From Cherax quadricarinatus (taxonomy: Eukaryota > Arthropoda > Malacostraca > Decapoda > Parastacidae), in contig NC_091323.1 of NCBI RefSeq assembly GCF_038502225.1, forward strand, positions 27,593,845 through 27,657,844: a DNA stretch of 64,000 bases. The letters run 5' to 3'. The translations under genes were made by a program, and so were the position numbers. Below, one piece after another: positions 57,240-64,000 of the stretch (position 1 is its first letter; every line of letters begins with the position of its first letter). The notes beneath the pieces are model-generated. The model had not been told where the DNA came from. It saw only the letters and a program-made list of their open reading frames with translations, and ran no database searches.

Positions 57240-57690
57240 CAATTGTCTATCAGGCAAAGTTTACATTTCCTTTTGTCTACATCTGGTGGTGGTGATTTAA
57301 CCTCCAAAAGTTGCTTGTATCCCAGCCTGTGGCGGGCGGTAGTGAAATCCAAGTCTGCTTATTTTGTTGGATGTACCATAGACATGTGGCTCCTCCTGCA
57401 TGATATAATGATGATAGATGGACTGACCGGTGTCATTCTTCCTCAGTCTTAAGTCAGTAAAGTTCAGTTTGAAGTTCTTTTCGTATTATTGTTATCAAAC
57501 TGCTAGTTGACAGCCCAAGATTATAACGTACTCTCTCTCTCTGCATATAACTTAACCAGTACATCAGTTCTATCATACATCTGAAGACCAGTGTGAGACA
57601 GAATCCAGAGAAGGTGCACTCCGACTCCATTATCCACAAGCATGCTGCAATTTATACTCAAGGAGTTGAGAGCATTTATGGATGCTAGAG
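57240..57690 (-). mobile_element. I-group LINE RNase H/C-terminal fragment
   Basis: The inverse of 10735-11110: 'gaggagccacatgtctatgg' is read on the minus strand near 57390, and the RNase H 'catctgaagaccagtgtgag' block lies near 57580. Frame breaks within. Confidence 0.75.
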
Positions 57691-57889
57691 AATCAGGTCA
57701 CACAGTTGGTAGGTAGGTGGGGTTTCAAGCTTGTCGACTACACGAAGGTCATTAAAGCTACATGTTCACCATTGGTTAAGAATACTGTAATCCATAAAAC
57801 AGGAATTAAAATGAACTCTCTGTATACTGAGAGATATACATCTCTCGGTGTACATAACTTTGTTGCTCTTGCAGGTTTAATGCTCTTCA

Positions 57890-57896
57890 CGTGAAT

Positions 57897-57937
<41 letters not shown>
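57890..57937. repeat. (AAT)n microsatellite
   Basis: About 12 AAT units following 'gtttaatgctcttcacgtga', the end of the interspersed repeat family seen at 26300-28010. Confidence 0.93.
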
Positions 57938-57938
<1 letters not shown>

Positions 57939-58014
57939 CTTCAATAGGGTAAGTATTTATTTAAGCCTCATACATAATTTTAAACGTTCAAAGTAGTTTT
58001 CTGTAGTAAATTTA

Positions 58015-59455
58015 ACCTAGGATAACAAAAAGTCAGACAGTGTGACCTATTTCCATTGTAGTCTTTGATGCTGATGAAGGGCTCTTGATTAAAAAAACCG
58101 GAGCTATCTCTGGAACAAACCTAATTACCTCCTATTATTCCGCAGGCATTATATGACTCCTGACTAATTAAATAATTAAATAAGTGCTTTCTCGTGAATG
58201 TAATAATTGAGATAAACTACTGCTACTTCTTTTTCTTGTCCGTTTTCTGTCTTGCTAGGAAGACTCACTCACTGCAGCAATAAATAAGAGGATACACGTA
58301 TTTAATTATTGGCCCACTAGGGAATCTCCTTCCCTGAACCTTCTCCTTGGATCTTAGCTTTAAACCCCTGATCAGGAGCATTAAAATTATTTGGTGATTT
58401 TTGTCTCCTTGTAACTACAATATATGCAGCTAGGCTTGAACATATCCGCCCTGATAACTTTACAAAGTCGCAAATGAGGAAGGGAGGGGGGGTGGTAATA
58501 TACATATGACAATGACAGGGAGCCAATTGACCAGTCAATAATGCCAGTGCCTGATGTTATAACAGTATTGCTGCTCATGAAACGGGCGAATAAATATCGT
58601 TGTTGTAGAATGTACATGCTTGTAGTGATCTTGTTGTCTTTGTACACGACAGCGTAATTAAGACGTAGTAATAATTAACTATCTTTGGGCACAATAGCCG
58701 CTGAGGTCTTCTTAGCAGTTATATGTGTAAATATTAGATATTGTTGTAAAGTTAGTTGTTGTACTTCCTCACTTGTTATTCATTGATACGTGAGTGCCTC
58801 ACTCGTGATCGTAGCACCTTTATGTTTTCTAAGGCAGAGTGCGCCACCCTCCTCAGTTTTCCTACTGTTCTGTGCGACTGTTACACTAGTACTTTCGCAT
58901 CTGTTTATGCTTTTGGAACATCCAGTTACTTATGTGTATGTTCCCTCTGGCATTCATATATCATTTAAATAGTACATTGCACGTGACAAATTACCAGAAT
59001 TTCTCAGACTGAACTTCCTGCTTATACTGGTAGTGACCAAGTGACCCCTCTATATTCTGGGAGAGGTCCTGTCATCTAGACACATTTGCATATTAGTCAA
59101 ATACCATTCTGATACAGGGTGATGGATAGTGGCGAGCAAGCTAAAGGTATAATGGCTAGAAATAGTTTACATTTTTAGCACTTTTTGGCTGTTGATGTTG
59201 TATGGTTAATTCCTTTAAAGCATTTGTTCAAATATTGGGTCTGCAGCTGTTTCTTTAATTTCAGAATATCACTATTTGCTCAATGAACTATATTTTGAGT
59301 CAGTTGTTTTGTTAACTGTATGTCGCTGTACTAGGATATAGGACGTGATCGTGTATATAGTCATAGTCTTGAGGTGGGCGTCAGGGATTCATATCTTCCA
59401 GTCTCTATCCGATTATAATAACTTTTTAAATTTAGGTATCATAAAGTTACCACTA
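58015..59455. other. Mostly unrecognised non-coding sequence
   Basis: 58015-58060 holds the inverse of the 'aatggaaataagtcact' LINE 3' UTR and 58060-58210 an interspersed repeat copy. The rest shows no supported feature. Confidence 0.5.
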
Positions 59456-59568
59456 AGTTACCTGAACTCGTTTCCGGAGGTCACATCATCCCCTCGGCCC
59501 GGTCCCAGACCAGTCCTGGTTGCTGGCCAGATCAATCAGGCTCTGACTCCAGGTAGGCTTCCATTTTT
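59456..59568 (-). mobile_element. Old family A LINE 3' end
   Basis: 'ttacctgaactcgtttccgg', 'ctcggcccggtcccagacca' and 'gatcaatcaggctctgac' parallel the family A end at 40381-40490 at lower identity. It stands for an older insertion wave. Confidence 0.6.
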
Positions 59569-59924
59569 TTAATCTTGCGTAGGATTATGTATAACTTTAA
59601 TATTAGTAATAGTAGCATAGATAATACATAATGTAAACTATAAAATTACAAGACAAAATCTTGTTTGTATTACCGTATACCAAATACAAATGAGACCAGT
59701 GCTTCAGTACCGAATATCAGAGCAGTAGTACGATAATAATAGCTATATAAAATTACTTTTCTGCTGTTGTATTAGTTTTCTGCAGCTGTATCATGTTTCT
59801 ACTGTTGTATCAGTTTCTGTTGTATTAGCTGTATAGACACAAGAATGGTTTTGTGCTGTGTCTTCATTGTACTCATACGTTGTCTCCTTCTTTAGTCCTT
59901 TCAAGTAATATTTAAAGATTCTCG

Positions 59925-61844
59925 TTGGGTGTGGATGGGATCGCTTTACCTCTACTTCTCAAATATCTACTAGGGCATAAGAAAGGAATTTATAGGCGTA
60001 TCAAAAGAGGTGAGGGTCATCTTATGAATCAGTATATTGACATTAAGAGGGACATTAAAAAGGGGATAAGAAAAGCTAAAAGGGACTATGAAATTAAAGT
60101 TGCTAGGGATTCTAAAACTAACCCAAAAAGTTTTTTCCAGGTCTATAGAACAAAAGTTAGAGATAAGATAGGTCCCCTTAAAAATAACTATGGGCACCTT
60201 ACTGACAAAGAGAATGAAATGTGCTCGATTTTTAATAATTATTTTCTCTCAGTTTTTACACAGGAAGACACTAACAATATTCCAGTAATTAATTTTTATA
60301 GTGGGCTAGAAGAAGATAAATTATGTAACATCACAGTCACTAGTGAAATGGTTGTGAAGCAGATAGACAGACTGAATCAAAATAAGTCGCCGGGTCCTGA
60401 TGAGGTTTTTTCAAGGGTTCTTAAGGAATGCAAAATGGAACTCTGTGAACCATTAACTAATATTTTTAATTTATCTCTTCAAACAGGTGTAGTGTCTGAT
60501 ATGTGGACGATGGCTAATGTAATTCCTATTTTTAAAACAGGGGACAAGTCGTTACGGTCAAATTACCGCCCAATAAGCCTGACCTCAATTGTAGGCAAAT
60601 TACTAGAGTCAATTATAGCTGAGATTATAAGAAGCCATCTCGATAAGCATAGCTTGATTAATGATACTCAGCATGGATTCACAAGAGGCCGGTCTTGTCT
60701 AACTAATTTATTAACTTTCTTCAGTAAAGCTTTTGAGGCTGTTGGCCACGATAAAGAATTTGATATTATTTACTTAGATTTTAGTAAGGCTTTTGATAGA
60801 GTTCCGCACCATAGACTGTTAAAGAAAGTGGCAGCTCATGGCATTGGGGGAAAAGTGCTCTCGTGGATCGAGTCATGGCTCACTGACAGGAAGCAGAGTG
60901 TGTCCATAAATGGGGTTAAATCCGAGTGGGGATCTGTAACAAGTGGCGTTCCACAGGGATCAGTCTTGGGCCCGTTGTTGTTTATAATATATATCAAGGA
61001 TCTTGATGAGGGAATTACTAGTGATATGAGCAAATTCGCCGATGACACAAAGATAGGTAGGATAACTGATTCAAACGTAGATGTTATGGAACTTCAGGAG
61101 GATTTAAACAAACTCTATTCTTGGTCAGAAAAGTGGCAGATGCAGTTCAATGTAGATAAATGCAAGGTTCTGAAGCTTGGGAGTGCCCATAACCCTAGTA
61201 CTTATAAGTTAAATGATGTAGAACTTAGCCATACAGATTGCGAAAAGGACTTGGGGGTTATGGTGAGCAGCAACCTTAAACCAAGACAGCAATGCCTAAG
61301 CGTACGTAATAAGGCAAATAGATTACTGGGATTTATATCAAGAAGTGTAAGCAACAGAAGTCCAGAGGTCATACTGCAGCTTTATACATCATTAGTAAGG
61401 CCTCACCTAGATTATGCAGCTCAGTTCTGGTCTCCATATTACAGAATGGACATAAATTCGTTAGAAAACATTCAGCGTAGGATGACTAAATTAATACATA
61501 GCATTAGAAATCTTCCTTATGAAGAAAGATTGAAGACTCTTAAGTTACATTCACTTGTTAGACGAAGAATGAGGGGAGACCTGATCGAAGTGTATAAGTG
61601 GAAGATAGGTATTAATAAAGGGGATATTAATAAGGTCTTGAGGATGTCTCTCCAAGAGAGAACCCGCAGTAATGGATTTAAATTAGATAAGTTTAGATTT
61701 AGAAAGGACATAGGAAAGTATTGGTTTGGAAATATGGTAGTTGATGAGTGGAACAGTCTACCTAGTTGGGTTATTGAGGCTGGGACTTTGGGTAGTTTCA
61801 AATTTAGGTTGGATAAGTACATGAGTGGGAGGGGTTGGATTTGA
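59925..61844 (+). CDS. L2/CR1-type LINE reverse transcriptase, 5'-truncated but open
   Basis: 639 open codons. The first ~13 are host flank; LINE homology starts at about 59967 (KYLLGHKKGIYRR). The RT has all blocks: KSPGPDEV, YRPISLTS, HGFTRGRSCLTN, LDFSKAFDRVPH, GVPQGSVLGPLLF, FADDTKIG, then thumb (RPHLDYAAQFWSP, RRMRGDLIEVYKW) and the end DKYMSGRGWI. Compared with copy 1 it keeps Asp in SPGPDE (Tyr there) but has YIKD for YIND and VGHDK for VDHDK. The endonuclease is absent, so it is not autonomous. Confidence 0.85.
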   Translation: MGVDGIALPLLLKYLLGHKKGIYRRIKRGEGHLMNQYIDIKRDIKKGIRKAKRDYEIKVARDSKTNPKSFFQVYRTKVRDKIGPLKNNYGHLTDKENEMCSIFNNYFLSVFTQEDTNNIPVINFYSGLEEDKLCNITVTSEMVVKQIDRLNQNKSPGPDEVFSRVLKECKMELCEPLTNIFNLSLQTGVVSDMWTMANVIPIFKTGDKSLRSNYRPISLTSIVGKLLESIIAEIIRSHLDKHSLINDTQHGFTRGRSCLTNLLTFFSKAFEAVGHDKEFDIIYLDFSKAFDRVPHHRLLKKVAAHGIGGKVLSWIESWLTDRKQSVSINGVKSEWGSVTSGVPQGSVLGPLLFIIYIKDLDEGITSDMSKFADDTKIGRITDSNVDVMELQEDLNKLYSWSEKWQMQFNVDKCKVLKLGSAHNPSTYKLNDVELSHTDCEKDLGVMVSSNLKPRQQCLSVRNKANRLLGFISRSVSNRSPEVILQLYTSLVRPHLDYAAQFWSPYYRMDINSLENIQRRMTKLIHSIRNLPYEERLKTLKLHSLVRRRMRGDLIEVYKWKIGINKGDINKVLRMSLQERTRSNGFKLDKFRFRKDIGKYWFGNMVVDEWNSLPSWVIEAGTLGSFKFRLDKYMSGRGWI

Positions 61845-61995
61845 GTGAGACTTTCACATCAGAGCTTATTTCTTGGGTGGCATTGAAAATTGGGTTGGGC
61901 AAATGTTTTGTTAGTGGGATGAATTGTAAAGGACCTGCCTAGTATGGGCCAACGGGCCTCCTGCAGTGTTCCTCCTTTCTTATGTTCTTATGTTC
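59967..61995 (+). mobile_element. L2/CR1-type LINE, 5'-truncated copy 2
   Basis: Starts mid-ORF2 and ends in a 3' UTR with 'gacctgcctagtatgggcca' and the short tail 'ttatgttcttatgttc', the usual end for this family. It is the reference for the 3' tails at 4254-4440 and 36358-36466. Confidence 0.9.
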
Positions 61996-62040
61996 ACAAT
62001 GTTATTCCCTCGTCTTCTTGTCCGGCGTATCACGTAGCAG

Positions 62041-62090
<50 letters not shown>
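62041..62090. repeat. (CT)n microsatellite
   Basis: About 23 CT units. Confidence 0.95.
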
Positions 62091-62092
<2 letters not shown>

Positions 62093-62159
62093 CGAGAGGT
62101 TAGGTTCAAACATATTTAACGTTCTCCCACTTCCTCACTTGTTCTGATAATCTCGACTA

Positions 62160-62760
62160 TTGGACGAAAACCACCTCTGCTCCTTCCCCCCCCCCCATCA
62201 CACCTGACACCCCTCCCCAGCACCACTCTCCTCACCCCCGACACCACTTTCCTCTCTCCTGATATCCCAGCCTCTTCTTACCCTAACACCACTCTCCACA
62301 CTCCTGACACTCCAACTCGCTGGAGAGACAAGTTAGTTCAACCAGACGTAAGAGCATCATTTTCTAGTCCTTCGTAACCTGGTTTTGTCTGGAGGATCAT
62401 TAGGGGGAGAGGAAGAGAGAGAGAGATGGGGGTTAAGGAAGAGACTGAAGGGGGGGGGGGACAATTTGTCTAGGTAGGATTATAGGGAAGGCTGGATGGG
62501 GGGGGCTTGAAAGAGAAGAGGTTGGAGGCGGAAACTCAATGATGTACGATGCTGGAGCTTTCTAAGTTGGGACTGCATTGCGTATCCGCGACCCTCCCCC
62601 TTCCCCCAACCACACACCATCCACCACTATCTGACCCCTCTCCCCCCCCCCCCGTTTTCCCTCTACATCACCCGTCGAACATTTATTTGACCTCCCTGAT
62701 CCCTCCCCCTTCATTCAGCCTAAGACCGCAACGAAATTAAATTACGGTATTTGTCTTTTT
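62160..62760. other. C- and G-rich low-complexity stretch
   Basis: C runs at about 62187 and 62644 and G/GA runs at 62403-62510. No supported gene. Confidence 0.55.
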
Positions 62761-62794
62761 CTGTATTACCCTAATTTACATACTATAATGATGA

Positions 62795-62890
62795 AATTAA
62801 GACATGTGCAACATCTGGGTATCTTTATTGTAGACGTTTCGCCATCCAGTGGCTTTATCAATACAAATTCCAGAACATAATTTGAAGACA
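62795..62890 (-). mobile_element. Penelope-like 3' terminus
   Basis: On the minus strand: TTGATAAAGCCACTGGATGGCGAAACG, then 'tctacaataaagatacccag' and 'atgttgcacatgtc'. The layout is the same as 10421-10490, with the hammerhead core CTGATGA weakened to TTGATAA. Confidence 0.65.
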
Positions 62891-63124
62891 ATAGAACTAT
62901 ATACATACTATACTGTACAAGACAACTGTGATGGAAAAAAAATAACTTGTGCATTGAGCCTGTGTGTTTGAGCTCCGGACAATTAGCGTCTTTCTGTCGG
63001 ACCGTGAGTGGACAGAGCGTGGAAAATATGCACTGAACCCGTAAAGTGCATATACACATTTCAGAAAACACATGAGGGGAATATCAGTGAGCTCTAAAGT
63101 GAAAAATAGAATATAGAGTTGAAT

Positions 63125-64000
63125 GTAGAGCAGTGCCAACTATTAGACCACTATGACATGCTCTTGGATGCACTGGAGGACAAAAAGAATGCAGAAGCCT
63201 TCGACAAGTGCGATCATGGTGTAATAGCGCACAAAATGCGCGCTAAAGGAATAAATAACTGGAAAAGTGGTCAGATGGATCTTTATTAACTGTCTAACCA
63301 AGAGAATACAGAGTTAAGTTGGAGGCTGCCACTATGAAAAGCTTTGTTCCACAAGGTACAGTACTCGTATTCACCGGTAGTCTCCCGGCCCGGGTCTTTT
63401 CCAAGTAGTGGTGACCCGGCCTTGGCTCCCTATCTGGGGAGTGTCTCGAGTGTCTCCCATGGGAGGAAGGACAAGTACCTCCTCCTCTTCATCCTTATAT
63501 CTGATATAGACATAAATGCAAACCATAGCACCGCGTCTTGTTTTACAGACGATACTAGAGTCTGCATTAGAATGTCATTCATTGAGTACACGATAAATCC
63601 CCAAACGGATGTAAACCAAGTTTTCCAATGGGCCGAGGAAAACAATGTACGTAGTGTTCAGTGACGACAAATTTCAGTTAATCTGCTAAGGAAAATTTGA
63701 GGAAATAATAGCTAGAACGGAGTATACAACAAATTCTAACTACACAATAGAGTGAAAAATTAATGTGAGGAATTGAGAGTGATAATGTCAGAGTATCTCA
63801 TCTTCAAGCATCACAACAGTGTTACTATTACATCTGCGAGGAAAATTATACGATTTATAATGAGAACTTTCAAAAGAAAAGATGTCATGTCAATAATGAT
63901 CCTCATTAATTCACTTGTTCCCTCTAGACTGGAATACTGCTGTACACTAACAGCCATATTCAAGGCATGTGAAATTGCAAATCTAGAGAATGTAGAGAGA
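63125..64000 (+). mobile_element. Family A-related LINE, old divergent copy (runs off window)
   Basis: Decayed frames match 29870-30650: LLDHYDMLLDALEDKKNA, AFDKCDHGVIAHKMRAKG, then FILISDIDINANHSTAS, and FTDDTR where other copies have FADDTR, then WAEENN and the thumb at 63830-64000. Many stops and indels. 63363-63480 is a foreign insert. Confidence 0.8.
63363..63480. mobile_element. Short insert in the old family A copy
   Basis: 'gtctcccggcccgggtcttt' to 'ctcccatgggaggaaggaca' replaces LINE sequence between the PQGTVLAP-like and LILISDID blocks. It is GC-rich and looks like a repeat fragment, not identified. Confidence 0.5.

Noticed and set aside
57738..57944. Poly-Tyr frame
   Set aside because: Translation of the AAT microsatellite.

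Overview
The window is eukaryotic, intron-bearing, AT-rich and saturated with transposable elements. The repeats (several LINE clades, tRNA-derived SINEs, Penelope-like foldbacks, TA- and TTAA-targeting MITEs, long TA/CA/AAT microsatellites) look to me like those of a decapod crustacean, probably a crayfish or a relative. That placement is an inference from remembered repeat character, not from a search.

Host genes are few. (1) A complete DNAJC17 orthologue (J domain plus RRM, spliceosome-associated) runs on the + strand from 13666 to 26154. It has seven coding exons, consensus splice sites and 306 codons, and its introns are packed with LINE, MITE and retroposon insertions. (2) An intronless 275-codon gene at 34740-35567 encodes an unrecognised protein with two membrane segments and a basic tail. 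A truncated duplicate lies at 36518-36772, and a 21-bp minisatellite sits between the two. (3) A 498-codon 5' coding exon at 54694-56187 ends in a perfect splice donor. It encodes a Ser/Thr-rich protein with one C2H2 zinc finger; the rest of the gene is not identified here.

Layout. 1-3262: near full-length L2/CR1-type LINE on the minus strand (SGNH-esterase ORF1, EN-RT ORF2 running off the edge). 3300-6060: LINE tail followed by four TIR elements, three of them abutting through shared TA. 6060-8250: little but degenerate repeats. 8250-12800: LINE and SINE mosaic with a Penelope-type foldback that carries hammerhead-like cores. 13666-26154: DNAJC17. 26400-28000: cluster of short interspersed repeats. 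28030-31180: decayed LINE ('family A'). 31200-34500: MITE, SINEs and a solo LTR. 34740-36772: the unrecognised gene, minisatellite and duplicate. 36772-38643: RNase H LINE and second solo LTR. 38645-47500: TA-microsatellite zone with two RTE-type LINEs, one interrupted by family A, and an inverted MITE pair. 47500-54500: degenerate repeats. 54574-56187: zinc-finger gene exon. 56200-64000: LINE remnants, a 5'-truncated L2/CR1 copy with an intact RT reading frame, and an old family A copy.

The DNA is best read as a few host genes in a long record of nested insertions. Several insertions have target-site duplications that can be read directly: 5-bp at two solo LTRs, 13- and 16-bp at two foldbacks, 11-bp at an intronic RTE copy, 13-bp at an intronic retroposon, and TA or TTAA at the MITEs. 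These give a relative order of events.
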